In this document: positions 18,382-26,795 of the stretch, one piece after another
Numbering within the stretch: the stretch's first letter is position 1
Layout: every line of letters begins with the position of its first letter
Assembly (NCBI GenBank): GCA_963745755.1
Contig: CAVUYP010000002.1
Location: 310,001 to 374,000 of the forward strand
DNA length: 64,000 bases
Direction of reading: 5' to 3'
DNA from: RHKX01 sp963745755
GTDB lineage: Bacteria > Actinomycetota > Thermoleophilia > Solirubrobacterales > 70-9
Notes under the pieces: model-generated
What the model was told of the DNA's origin: nothing
Databases searched by the model: none
Seen by the model: the letters and a program-made list of their open reading frames with translations, nothing else
Program-made: the position numbers and the translations under genes

Positions 18382-20403
18382 ATGAGCGCAAGCGACCGCA
18401 CCGACAGCCCGCACCTCCTCGCCGCCATCGACGAACCGGCCGACCTGCACGGTCTCGACGACGAGCAGCTCCAGCAGATCGCGCAGGAGACCCGCGAGAT
18501 GATCATCGACACGATCGGCGAGGTCGGCGGCCACTTCGGCGCCAACCTCGGCACCTGCGAGCTGGCGGTCGCGCTGCACAGCCTCATGGAGTCGCCGCGG
18601 GACAAGATCCTCTGGGACGTCGGCCACCAGTCCTACCCGCACAAGATCCTCACCGGGCGCAGGGACCGGCTCGCGACGATCCGCCAGTACGACGGGCTGG
18701 CGCCGTTCTGCTCGATCCCCGAATCCGAGCACGACATCATGGGCGCCGGCCACGCTTCGACCTCGATCGGATACGCGGTCGGCCTCAAGGAGGCGATGCG
18801 CCGCGGCATCGGCCCCGACGGCAAGGTCGTCGCCGTGATCGGCGACGGGGCGATGACCGGCGGCGTCGCCTACGAGGCCCTCCAGCAGGCGGGCGGCCTC
18901 GAGACGCCGATGGTGATCGTCCTCAACGACAACGGCATGTCGATCTCGCCGAACGTCGGTGCGCTCTCCCATTACTTCAACCGCTTCCGCCTCAACCCGC
19001 GGCTCTTCCATGCCCGCGAGGACGTCGAGGAGCGGCTCACGAAGCTGCCGCTCGGCCTCGGCCGCCGGATCGAGCGGCTCGGTCCCGAGATCAAGTCGGC
19101 GATCAAGGCCTATTGGGCCCCCGGGCTGCTGTTCGAGGAGCTCGGCATCGCCTACATGGGCGTGATCGACGGCCACGACGTCGCCGACCTGCGCTGGGCG
19201 CTGCGGCGGGCGTTCGAGGCCGACCGGCCGGTCGTCGTCCACATCCACACCGTCAAGGGGCGCGGCTTCGCGGCCGCCGAGAACGGCGGCCTCGAGGGGA
19301 TGGAGAAGTGGCACGCCGCCAAGCCCGGCTCGATCGTCAACCGTGAGCCGGTCCCGGCCGAGCCGAAGCCGAAGCTGGTCCCGGTCACCGAGTCCGACGC
19401 GCCCGCATCGATCGCGCCCGAGAAGCTCGAAACTCCCGCCCCGAAGCCGGCGCCGCCCGCCTACACGGCGGTGTTCGCGAACGCGCTCGTCAGCGAGGCG
19501 AAGCGCGACAACCGGGTGATCGGCATCACCGCGGCGATGGCGGGGGGGACCGGGCTCGACAAGCTCGCCAAGGAGGTGCCCGGGCAGTACATCGACGTCG
19601 GCATCGCCGAGCAGGAGGCGGTCCTGTTCGCATCCGGCCTCGCCCTGCAGGGGGCCAAGCCCGTCTGCGCGATCTACTCGACCTTCCTGCAGCGGGCGTT
19701 CGACCAGATCGTCCACGACGTCTGCCTCCAGGAGCTCAACGTCGTCTTCGCGATGGACCGCGCCGGCCTCGTCGGCGACGACGGCCCGACCCACCACGGC
19801 GCCTTCGACGTCTCCTACTTCCGGCCGCTTCCCAACGTCGTGCTGATGGCGCCCCGCGACGAGGCGATGCTGGTCAACATGCTGCGCACCGCGCTCGCCT
19901 ACGACGACGGGCCGATCGCGTTTCGCTACCCGCGCGGCACCGCCGAGGGCGTGCCGCTGCCGGAGCCGCCGCGCGAGATCGAGATCGGCAAGGGCGAGGT
20001 CCTCCAGGAGGGCGAGCGGGTGGCGTTGCTCGGCTACGGCTGGGGGGTGCAGGTCGCCAACGAGGCGGCGACGATCCTCGCCGAGCGCGGCTTGCGCCCG
20101 ACCGTCGCCGATGCCCGCTTCGCGAAGCCGCTCGACGAAGCCCTGGTCGACCGCCTCGCCGGCGAGCACGAGCTGATCGTGACGATCGAGGAGAACGTCC
20201 TGCCCGGCGGCTTCGGCGCCGCCGTGCTCGAGCACGTCGAGGACGAGCTCAACGGCGACCGGGCCCGGATCATGCGCGTCGGCCTGCCCGATCGCTACGT
20301 CACCCACGGCAAGCCGGCGCTGCTCCGCGAGGAGGTCGGCCTCACCGGCGACGCCGTCGCCGGCCGGGTCCTCGCCGCGCTCGGCTCGCCCGCGAAGGCC
20401 TAG
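18382..20403 (+). CDS. dxs: 1-deoxy-D-xylulose-5-phosphate synthase
   Basis: 673 residues. It is the first enzyme of the MEP isoprenoid pathway, joining pyruvate and glyceraldehyde 3-phosphate with thiamine diphosphate. Motifs: HQSYPHKILTGR, the TPP-binding GDGAMTGGVAYEALQQAG ... NDN, and the catalytic glutamate in GIAEQEAVLFASGLAL. The linker between domains I and II (about residues 325-360) is proline/lysine/alanine-rich and longer than usual. The start ATG at 18382 gives the expected family N-terminus; earlier in-frame codons lie in the non-coding gap. Confidence 0.96.
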   Translation: MSASDRTDSPHLLAAIDEPADLHGLDDEQLQQIAQETREMIIDTIGEVGGHFGANLGTCELAVALHSLMESPRDKILWDVGHQSYPHKILTGRRDRLATIRQYDGLAPFCSIPESEHDIMGAGHASTSIGYAVGLKEAMRRGIGPDGKVVAVIGDGAMTGGVAYEALQQAGGLETPMVIVLNDNGMSISPNVGALSHYFNRFRLNPRLFHAREDVEERLTKLPLGLGRRIERLGPEIKSAIKAYWAPGLLFEELGIAYMGVIDGHDVADLRWALRRAFEADRPVVVHIHTVKGRGFAAAENGGLEGMEKWHAAKPGSIVNREPVPAEPKPKLVPVTESDAPASIAPEKLETPAPKPAPPAYTAVFANALVSEAKRDNRVIGITAAMAGGTGLDKLAKEVPGQYIDVGIAEQEAVLFASGLALQGAKPVCAIYSTFLQRAFDQIVHDVCLQELNVVFAMDRAGLVGDDGPTHHGAFDVSYFRPLPNVVLMAPRDEAMLVNMLRTALAYDDGPIAFRYPRGTAEGVPLPEPPREIEIGKGEVLQEGERVALLGYGWGVQVANEAATILAERGLRPTVADARFAKPLDEALVDRLAGEHELIVTIEENVLPGGFGAAVLEHVEDELNGDRARIMRVGLPDRYVTHGKPALLREEVGLTGDAVAGRVLAALGSPAKA

Positions 20404-20511
20404 CCGCGGGGCGCCCGGCGCGGGCCTCGCCGGAACGGGCGGCCGTCGCCAGTCGGAACGAGTGACGGCCCCGGCGCCTGCGGGGCCGCCGATTGGATAC
20501 CTCCGATTCGC

Positions 20512-20712
20512 CTAGCGGTGGTTGCCGCCGTGGTGATGATGGTCGCCGTGGTGGTGCTTGCCACCGTGGTGATGGTGATTGCCGTGATGGTGATGGTCGT
20601 GGCCGGACGGGTCGTGGGATCCGTTGCTGGCGGCGGCGACACCGGCACCGCCGAGGGTCAGCGCGATCGCCGCGATCACCGTGGCGATCAGCTTCGTCGC
20701 TGTCGAGAACAT
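20512..20712 (-). CDS. Small secreted histidine-rich peptide, probable metal binder
   Basis: 66 residues with a good Shine-Dalgarno (AAGGAG, 6 bases before ATG). An N-terminal signal peptide (ATKLIATVIAAIALTLGGAG, then AAA/SNG cleavage region) is followed by a tail of about 33 residues in which more than half are His, in HHHH blocks separated by Gly, Asn, Asp and Lys. No cysteines are present. Such tails bind Zn, Ni or Cu, so an extracytoplasmic metal buffer is a reasonable inference. I recognise no named family. It is transcribed divergently from the methyltransferase at 20900, and a 26-bp palindrome lies between them. Confidence 0.75.
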   Translation of the reverse strand: MFSTATKLIATVIAAIALTLGGAGVAAASNGSHDPSGHDHHHHGNHHHHGGKHHHGDHHHHGGNHR

Positions 20713-20775
20713 GGGTGCTCCTTCGGTCGCTCCTGGTGGTCAGCGGCGAGTCTGTCGAGCGGCCGGGAAGTGGCG

Positions 20776-20801
20776 GTCCAAGTCCGGGTAAAGACTTGGA
20801 C
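20776..20801. promoter_or_regulatory. Perfect 9-bp inverted repeat in a divergent promoter region
   Basis: GTCCAAGTC and GACTTGGAC are exact inverted copies with an 8-base spacer (CGGGTAAA). The element lies 64 bases upstream of the His-rich peptide start and about 100 bases upstream of the methyltransferase start. This is where a dimeric repressor or activator could control both genes. The regulator is not identified. Confidence 0.55.
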
Positions 20802-20899
20802 AAGCCGGTCGGCGGGTGCGAAAGATCGGCTTGGCAACGGCGATCTGCGCCATTAGTGTCAGGGATCAACGGACCGACGGCAGCACGGGGAGGCACCCG

Positions 20900-21706
20900 A
20901 TGAACGCGAACCAGGAACTGTGGGAGAAGGGCGACTTCACCCGCATCGCGGCGACCATGCGCGACAGCGGCGAGGCCCTGGTCGGCGATCTCGACATCGC
21001 CGTCGGGGCCGACCTGCTTGACCTCGGCTGCGGCGACGGGACGACGGCGGTCCCGGCGGCACGGCACGGGGCCGACGTCCTCGGCGTCGACATCGCCGCC
21101 TACCTCGTCGCCGCCGGCCGCGCCCGCGCTGAGGCACTCGGCCTCGACAACCTGCGCTTCCAGCAGGGCGATGCATCGGATCTGAGCGACCTCGACGACG
21201 AGAGCTTCGACCTGGTCGTGAGCATCTTCGGGGCGATGTTCGCTCCGAAGCCGTTCGACGTCGCCAAGGAGATCGTCCGCGTGACCAGGCCCGGCGGCCG
21301 GATCGTGATGGGCAACTGGATCCCCAACGACCCGACCCTGGTCGCACAGATCCTCAGGATCAGCTCCGCCTACTCGCCGCCGCCGCCGGACGGCTTCGTC
21401 AGCCCGATGACCTGGGGGATCGAGGACGAGGTGACCGAGCGGTTCACGGCGGCCGGCATCCCCGCGGAGCGGATCTCCTACGAGCGGGACACCTTCACGT
21501 TCAACCATGCCGGCGGGCCGTCGGATTTCCTGGCCGAGTTCAGGACCTTCTACTCGCCGACGATGAACGCGTTCGAGGCGGCCGCCGCCGACGGCCGCGA
21601 CGCCGAGCTGCAAGCCGAGCTGGACGCCCTGTTCGCCGAGCAGAACACCAGCGACGACGCCACGTCGATCCCGGCGACCTATCTGCGGGTCACGGTCGAG
21701 AGGTAG
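20900..21706 (+). CDS. Class I SAM-dependent methyltransferase
   Basis: 268 residues; the ATG at 20900 is chosen because GGGAGG lies 7 bases upstream. SAM-binding motif I is LLDLGCGDGTTAVPAA, motif II GVDIAAYLVAAGRA, and motif IV FDLVVSIFGAMFAP. It belongs to the Methyltransf_11/25 type that acts on small molecules (ubiE-like family). The substrate is unknown. It lies divergent from the His-rich peptide gene, and both appear inserted in the otherwise conserved dxs-tlyA interval. Confidence 0.85.
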   Translation: MNANQELWEKGDFTRIAATMRDSGEALVGDLDIAVGADLLDLGCGDGTTAVPAARHGADVLGVDIAAYLVAAGRARAEALGLDNLRFQQGDASDLSDLDDESFDLVVSIFGAMFAPKPFDVAKEIVRVTRPGGRIVMGNWIPNDPTLVAQILRISSAYSPPPPDGFVSPMTWGIEDEVTERFTAAGIPAERISYERDTFTFNHAGGPSDFLAEFRTFYSPTMNAFEAAAADGRDAELQAELDALFAEQNTSDDATSIPATYLRVTVER

Positions 21707-21926
21707 GCGGATCGAGGCCGGTGCCGGGCCGGCCATGCGGGCGGTCCGCGGCGGTTCCGGCTGACCCCGTCCAGGTTGGAGCGATGACGAAAACGGACGG
21801 CCCGGGTCCGAAATCTGCAAACGGCGGGTGCCGGAAGCGCAAGCGATCCCGGATTCAGCCAGGACCGCTGCACTCGGCTTCCGAACGCTGCGAGCGCGGC
21901 CGCTGCCGTCGTCACGGCATGAACCC

Positions 21927-21969
21927 CCCGAGAATGCGAAAGCGCCCCAACAAGTGGGGCGCTCTCGGG
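21927..21969 (+). terminator. Strong hairpin in the 450-bp gap before tlyA
   Basis: The inner stem AGCGCCCCA / TGGGGCGCT (9 bp, perfect) has loop ACAAG, and an outer CCCGAG / CTCGGG stem follows after an 8-base left bulge. No U-run follows, so it is either a non-canonical terminator for the methyltransferase gene or an RNA structure in the leader of the downstream operon. The rest of 21707-22159 holds a short ORF and a palindromic site but no large gene. Confidence 0.5.
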
Positions 21970-21985
21970 TACAGGGAGGAGAGTT

Positions 21986-22051
21986 ATGTGTGTTGAGAGA
22001 GACCGGCCTCAGGGGCAACGCGATATGTGGCGGTGCCCAACCGGTCCTTAA
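21986..22051 (+). CDS. Possible 21-residue leader or small peptide
   Basis: The ATG follows GGGAGGAGAG, one of the strongest Shine-Dalgarno matches in the window, 16 bases after the large hairpin. The frame stays open for 21 codons (start MCVERDRPQGQ, end TGP) and stops at TAA 22049-22051. There is no run of a single amino acid that would suggest classical attenuation. It could also be a chance match. Confidence 0.3.
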   Translation: MCVERDRPQGQRDMWRCPTGP

Positions 22052-22088
22052 GCTTGGATCCAATATACGAACACCTGTCCGTCTTGTG

Positions 22089-22104
22089 TGTGAGTCCGAT
22101 CACA
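22089..22104. promoter_or_regulatory. CRP/GlxR-type binding site upstream of tlyA
   Basis: TGTGA-GTCCGA-TCACA is an exact match to the TGTGA-N6-TCACA palindrome bound by the CRP family (Crp, GlxR, Cmr). It ends 56 bases before the tlyA start. AT-rich sequence (CCAATATACG, 22063-22072) just upstream could supply a -10 element, in which case the site would lie near or after the transcription start and act as an operator. That placement is inference. Confidence 0.5.
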
Positions 22105-22159
22105 CGGCCCGGGCGGGATCGAACGTGACGGCGCCCGGGGGGCCGGTACCGTCCCGGCG

Positions 22160-22942
22160 GTGAGCCGGACCCGTCTCGACACGCTGCTGGCCGAACGCGG
22201 CCTCGCCCCGTCGCGGACCGCCGCGGCGAGCTCGATCCGCGCCGGCCAGGTGCGGATCGGCCGCGGCGGCGAGCGGGCGCTGAAGCCGGGGCAGATGGTC
22301 GCCGACGACATCCGCATCGAGGTCGAGGCGGGGCGCCGCTATGTCTCCCGCGGCGGCCTCAAGCTCGAGGCGGCGCTCGACGAGCTCGGGATCGACCCGG
22401 CGGGGCGCGACTGCCTCGACGTCGGCGCCTCGACCGGCGGCTTCACCGATTGCCTGCTGCAGCGCGGCGCCGCCCGGGTGATCGCGGTCGACGTCGGCCG
22501 CGGGCAGCTCGACTGGTCGCTGCGCAACGACGAGCGGGTCGTCGTCCTCGAGGGCGTCAACGCCCGCGAGCTCGATGCCGCCGAGCTCCCGTTCACCGCC
22601 TCGCTGGCGGTCATCGATGTCAGCTTCATCTCACTGGCGAAGATCCTCGGGCCGGTCGCCGCCGCGATCGCCGATGATGGAGAGGTGCTGGCGATGGTCA
22701 AACCCCAGTTCGAGCTCGGCCGCGGCCGGGTCGGCAAGGGCGGCGTCGTGCGCTCGGCCGAGGACCGGCGCGAGGCGATCGACAACGTGATCGCGGCGGC
22801 GCGCCCGCTCGGTCTCGCGGCGACCGCGCTGGCAGCCGCCGGCGTCCGCGGCCCGAAGGGCAACCAGGAGTACTTCGTGCGGTTCGCGCCCGGCGCCGCC
22901 GCGACCGACCTGAGCGCGGCGATCGAGGCGGTCGTCCGATGA
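22160..22942 (+). CDS. tlyA: TlyA family 2'-O-ribose rRNA methyltransferase
   Basis: 260 residues, GTG start. An N-terminal S4 RNA-binding domain (LDTLLAERGLAPSRTAA) is joined by the SRGGLKLEAAL linker to an FtsJ-like Rossmann domain with motif I CLDVGASTGGFTDCLL, DVGRGQLDW and VIDVSFISL. TlyA methylates 16S and/or 23S rRNA and sets capreomycin sensitivity in mycobacteria. It overlaps nadK by 4 bases, and the tlyA-nadK-recN order is conserved in actinobacteria. Confidence 0.93.
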   Translation: MSRTRLDTLLAERGLAPSRTAAASSIRAGQVRIGRGGERALKPGQMVADDIRIEVEAGRRYVSRGGLKLEAALDELGIDPAGRDCLDVGASTGGFTDCLLQRGAARVIAVDVGRGQLDWSLRNDERVVVLEGVNARELDAAELPFTASLAVIDVSFISLAKILGPVAAAIADDGEVLAMVKPQFELGRGRVGKGGVVRSAEDRREAIDNVIAAARPLGLAATALAAAGVRGPKGNQEYFVRFAPGAAATDLSAAIEAVVR

Positions 22943-23790
22943 GGCGCGTCGCGGTCCTCACCCACTCACGGCCGAGCAACACCGACGAGGCGATTCGCGC
23001 CGCCGCCGAGGCGGCGGCGGCGGCGGGCTGCGAGCTCGTCGTCGTCGAGCGCGAGCCCGACGGCAACGGGGGGCGCGAGGAGATGGACGGCATCGCGTTC
23101 GCCGACGAGCTGCCCGCCGACGCCGATCTCTGCCTGGCCCTCGGCGGCGACGGCACGATCCTCCGCGCCCTGCGCCGCTACGCGGGGACCGGCGTCCCGG
23201 TCTTCGGCATCAACTACGGCACCGTCGGCTTCCTCGCCGCCGCCGAGGCGGACGAGCTGGAAACCGGGCTGCGGCGAGCGATGGCCGGCGACTTCGAGAC
23301 CGTCTCGCTGCCCGGCCTCGAGGTCGTCGTCGCCGGCGAGCCGCAGGTGGCCGTCAACGACGTCTCCTTCACCCGCCGCCCGCACCACCGCGTCGCCGAG
23401 CTCAGCTACAGCGTCGGCGGCCGCGAGGTCGGCCGCGTCCGCTGCGACGGCCTCGTCGCCGCGACCCCGGCCGGCTCGACCGGCTACAACCTCGCCAACA
23501 ACGGGCCGATCCTCGCCTGGGGCGTGGAGGGCTACGTCGTCAGCTTCATCGCCCCGCACACGCTGACCGCCCGGGCGCTCGTCGTCGCGCCGGCCGACGT
23601 CCTCCACGTCGCCAACGTCGGCGAGCGCGACGCCGTCGACATCGGCATCGACGGGATCGAGTCGGGCACGCTGCTGCCCGGCGAGGAGGTCGTCGTCGCG
23701 TTCCGCGACAACCTGGCACTGCTCGCCCAGCTCGAGGGCGAGACGTTCTACCGGCGGATCCGCGAGAAGTTCGGCCGCCTGGCTCACTGA
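22939..23790 (+). CDS. nadK: NAD kinase
   Basis: 283 residues. It phosphorylates NAD to NADP using ATP or polyphosphate. Signature motifs: ALGGDGTILRALR, FGINYGTVGFLAA, and PAGSTGYNLANNGPIL. It overlaps tlyA at the start and is followed by recN after 65 bases. Confidence 0.96.
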   Translation: MRRVAVLTHSRPSNTDEAIRAAAEAAAAAGCELVVVEREPDGNGGREEMDGIAFADELPADADLCLALGGDGTILRALRRYAGTGVPVFGINYGTVGFLAAAEADELETGLRRAMAGDFETVSLPGLEVVVAGEPQVAVNDVSFTRRPHHRVAELSYSVGGREVGRVRCDGLVAATPAGSTGYNLANNGPILAWGVEGYVVSFIAPHTLTARALVVAPADVLHVANVGERDAVDIGIDGIESGTLLPGEEVVVAFRDNLALLAQLEGETFYRRIREKFGRLAH

Positions 23791-23855
23791 CCGTCGGCCT
23801 TGGTTTGCCCTGCAGAGGGCCGATCCGTCGGCGGCGGTTGCTATCCCACCGGGGA

Positions 23856-25535
23856 ATGCTCCGCGAGCTGCGAATCGAGAACCTGCTGCTGATCGAGCGC
23901 ACCGAGATGCGCTTCGGCCCCGGCCTCAACGTGATCACCGGCGAGACCGGCGCCGGCAAGACGGTGCTCGCCCACTCGCTCGACCTGCTGATGGGCGGGC
24001 GGCCGCGCAGCGGCATCGTCCGGCCCGGCGCCGAGGAGGCCTGGGTCGAGGGGGCCTTCGACGTGCCCGATGCGATCCGCTCCGACCCGGCGCTCAGCGA
24101 GCTCGCCGAACGGCTGCCCCCCGGCGAGGAGGTCGTCCTGGCGCGGCGGGTCGCGGCGAGCTCCGGGCGCTCGTCGGCCTTCATCGCCGGCCGCTCCGCA
24201 TCGGCCGCCGACCTGCGGGCGCTCGGTTCGCGGCTGCTCGCCTTCTACGGGCAGCACGAGCACCGCAAGCTGACGCTGACCGCCGCCCAGGGCGAGATCC
24301 TCGACGGCTTCGCCGGCGCCGCGCACCTCGACCTGCTCGGCTCCTACCGCGCCGCCCACGCAGAGGTGGCCGGGCTGATCCGCGAACGCGAGGAGCTCTC
24401 GGCACGCGAGGGGGCGCGCGAGCGCGACATCGACCTGCTCCGCTTCGAGCTCGGTGAGATCGAGGCGGCGGCGATCGCCCCCGGCGAGCAGGAGGAGATC
24501 GCCGCCGAGCGCGACCGGCTCCGCCACGCCGAGTCGCTGCGCGAGGGCGCCGGCACGGCGCTGCTGGCGATCGCCGGCGGCGAGGAGGGTGGCGGCGCCA
24601 CCGCCGAGCTCGCCGCGGCCGAGGCGGCGCTCGGCCGCAACGGCGGCGTCGATCCGGCGCTCGACGCCCTCGGCGAGCGCGCCGTCGCGGCTGCGGTCGA
24701 GCTCACCGACCTGGCCGCCGAGCTGCGCGGCTACCTCGACGGAATCGAGGCCGAGCCGGGACGGCTCGAGCAGGTCGAGGCCCGGCTCGACGAGATCGAC
24801 CGGCTGATGCGCAAGCACGGCGGCAGCGCCGACGCGGTGCTCGCTCACGCCGAGCACTGCCGTGGCGAGCTCGAGCGCCTCGAGCGGGCGGCCGAGCGCG
24901 GCAACGAGCTCGCCGCCGCGCTCGCCGAGGCCGAGGCCGGGCGCGCCCGGCTCGGCGCGAAGCTCTCGAAGTCACGGCGTGCCGCCGCGCCGAAGCTCGA
25001 AAAGCAGGTCGCCGCCGAGCTCGCCGAGCTGGCGATGGACGGGGCCCGCATCGAGGTTGCCCTCGAGCCGGCGCCGGGCGGCTACGGAGCGAGTGGCTGC
25101 GAGACGGTCGAGATGCGGGTGGCGACGAACCCGGGGATGCCGATCGCGCCGCTCAGCGAGGCCGCGTCGGGCGGCGAGCTCTCGCGGGTGATGCTGGCCC
25201 TGTCGGGCACCGGCCGCGCCGGCGAGGTGGAGACGCTCGCCTTCGACGAGATCGACGCCGGGGTCGGCGGCAAGGTCGCGCGGCGGGTGGGCGAGCGCCT
25301 GCGCGCCCTCGGCGAGGGACGGCAGGTCGTCTGCATCACCCACCTCGCCCAGGTCGCCTCGCTGGCCGCGACCCACTTCCGCGTCGTCAAGGAGGCATCC
25401 GCAGGGGCGACCATGGCCAGGGTCGAGGCGGTCAGCGGCGACGACCAGCACGCCGAGATCGTGCGCATGCTCGGGGCCGACAGCGGCGACGAGGCCGCCG
25501 GCAGGCACGCAAGGGAGCTGCTGACTGCCGCATAA
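23856..25535 (+). CDS. recN: DNA repair protein RecN
   Basis: 559 residues, SMC-like. An N-terminal ATPase half with Walker A NVITGETGAGKTV, a long coiled coil (about residues 160-370), and a C-terminal half with the ABC signature ASGGELSRVMLAL and Walker B LAFDEIDAGVGGKVARRV, then ITHLAQVA. It acts in double-strand-break repair with RecA. The start was taken at ATG 23856, giving the standard MLRELRIENLLLIE N-terminus. Confidence 0.95.
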   Translation: MLRELRIENLLLIERTEMRFGPGLNVITGETGAGKTVLAHSLDLLMGGRPRSGIVRPGAEEAWVEGAFDVPDAIRSDPALSELAERLPPGEEVVLARRVAASSGRSSAFIAGRSASAADLRALGSRLLAFYGQHEHRKLTLTAAQGEILDGFAGAAHLDLLGSYRAAHAEVAGLIREREELSAREGARERDIDLLRFELGEIEAAAIAPGEQEEIAAERDRLRHAESLREGAGTALLAIAGGEEGGGATAELAAAEAALGRNGGVDPALDALGERAVAAAVELTDLAAELRGYLDGIEAEPGRLEQVEARLDEIDRLMRKHGGSADAVLAHAEHCRGELERLERAAERGNELAAALAEAEAGRARLGAKLSKSRRAAAPKLEKQVAAELAELAMDGARIEVALEPAPGGYGASGCETVEMRVATNPGMPIAPLSEAASGGELSRVMLALSGTGRAGEVETLAFDEIDAGVGGKVARRVGERLRALGEGRQVVCITHLAQVASLAATHFRVVKEASAGATMARVEAVSGDDQHAEIVRMLGADSGDEAAGRHARELLTAA

Positions 25536-25542
25536 TCGAGCG

Positions 25543-26736
25543 ATGAGCTCGGGAGGGAAGCTGCGCGGACTTCTCGCTCGCGGCAGCGGGGCGGAGCCCG
25601 ACGCCGACCCGGGGCGGGTCGTGATCGCTCCGGTCCGGCTCGGCAGGAAGACGAAGGATCTCGTCAAGCGCCTCGAGCTCGGCGAGATCGCGGTCATCGA
25701 CCATGCCGATCTCGATCGGATCGCCGCCGAGGACCTGGCCACCTCGGGGGCAGTCGCGGTCGTCAACGTCGCCCCGTTCTCGACCGACCGCTATCCGAAC
25801 GTCGGGCCGCTGATCCTCGCCCGGGCCGGGATCGTCCTCGTCGAGGTGGCCGGCGCGCCGCTGTTCGAGACCCTCGGCCGCGGCGACGTGGTCGAGCTCG
25901 ACGGCGGCCGGGTGCTGCTCGCCGGCGAGCTGGTCGCGGAGGGCGTCCGCCCCGCGATCGAGGACCTCGAGCGCCGTCTCGCCGAGCAGCGCTCGCGGAT
26001 CGATCAGGCGATCGCCGACTTCGCCACCAACACGATCGAGCACGTCCGCGAGGAGAGCGGCCTGCTCTCCGGCGAGATCGCCCTGCCGCCGACCCGGACC
26101 CGTTTCGCCGGGCGCCAGGTCCTGATCGTCGTTCGCGGCCCGACCTACCGCGAGGACCTCGCCGCGCTCAGCGCCTACATCCGCGATGTCCGGCCGCTGA
26201 TCGTCGGCGTCGACGGCGGCGCCGACGCGGTGCTGAAGGCGGGGCTGAAGCCCGACGTCATCCTCGGCGACATGGACAGCGCCAGCGACGTGGCGCTGCG
26301 CTGCGGCGCCGAGCTGATCGTCCACGCCTATCCCGACGGCCGGGCGCCGGGCCACGAGCGCCTCGACGGCGCCGGCCTCGAGCACCTCGTGATCCCGGCA
26401 CCGGGGACGAGCCAGGACGTTGCGATGCTGCTCGCCCACGAGAAGGGGGCCGAGCTGATCGTCATGGTCGGCGCCCACTTCAACCTGATCGAGTTCCTCG
26501 ACAAGAACCGGGCCGGAATGTCCTCGACGTTCCTGACCCGGCTGCGGGTCGGCGAGACGCTCGTCGACGCCAAGGGCGTCAGCCGCCTCTACCGGCCCGG
26601 GATCGGGACCCCCGGCATCGCCCTGTTCGCGCTCGCCTTCCTGCTGCTCGTCGTCGTCGTCGTGATCGCCTCGCCCGGCCTCGACAACGTCTTCCAGCTG
26701 CTCTGGATCAAGATCAAGGACGCCTTCGGTGGCTGA
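25543..26736 (+). CDS. steA: SteA-like cytokinetic ring protein
   Basis: 397 residues, unbroken. The central region has the thiamin-pyrophosphokinase-like fold segment LIVGVDGGADAVLKAGLKPD followed by ILGDMDSASD. The C-terminus has one membrane helix (GIALFALAFLLLVVVVVIAS). The gene order recN-steA-mctB-pyrG matches Mycobacterium and Corynebacterium (Rv1697 region), where SteA and SteB act with RipA at the septum. The function here is by homology and context. Confidence 0.85.
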   Translation: MSSGGKLRGLLARGSGAEPDADPGRVVIAPVRLGRKTKDLVKRLELGEIAVIDHADLDRIAAEDLATSGAVAVVNVAPFSTDRYPNVGPLILARAGIVLVEVAGAPLFETLGRGDVVELDGGRVLLAGELVAEGVRPAIEDLERRLAEQRSRIDQAIADFATNTIEHVREESGLLSGEIALPPTRTRFAGRQVLIVVRGPTYREDLAALSAYIRDVRPLIVGVDGGADAVLKAGLKPDVILGDMDSASDVALRCGAELIVHAYPDGRAPGHERLDGAGLEHLVIPAPGTSQDVAMLLAHEKGAELIVMVGAHFNLIEFLDKNRAGMSSTFLTRLRVGETLVDAKGVSRLYRPGIGTPGIALFALAFLLLVVVVVIASPGLDNVFQLLWIKIKDAFGG

Positions 26737-26795
26737 GCGCCGGACCGCCGCGGCGGACCGCGCCGGGGTCGCCGCCGTGCCAGTCTTCGGCCGCA

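Noticed and set aside
18205..20307. 700-residue minus-strand open frame opposite dxs
   Set aside because: It has low-complexity Asp/Arg/Val composition, no motifs, and lies entirely under the clear dxs gene. High G+C leaves antisense frames open throughout this window.
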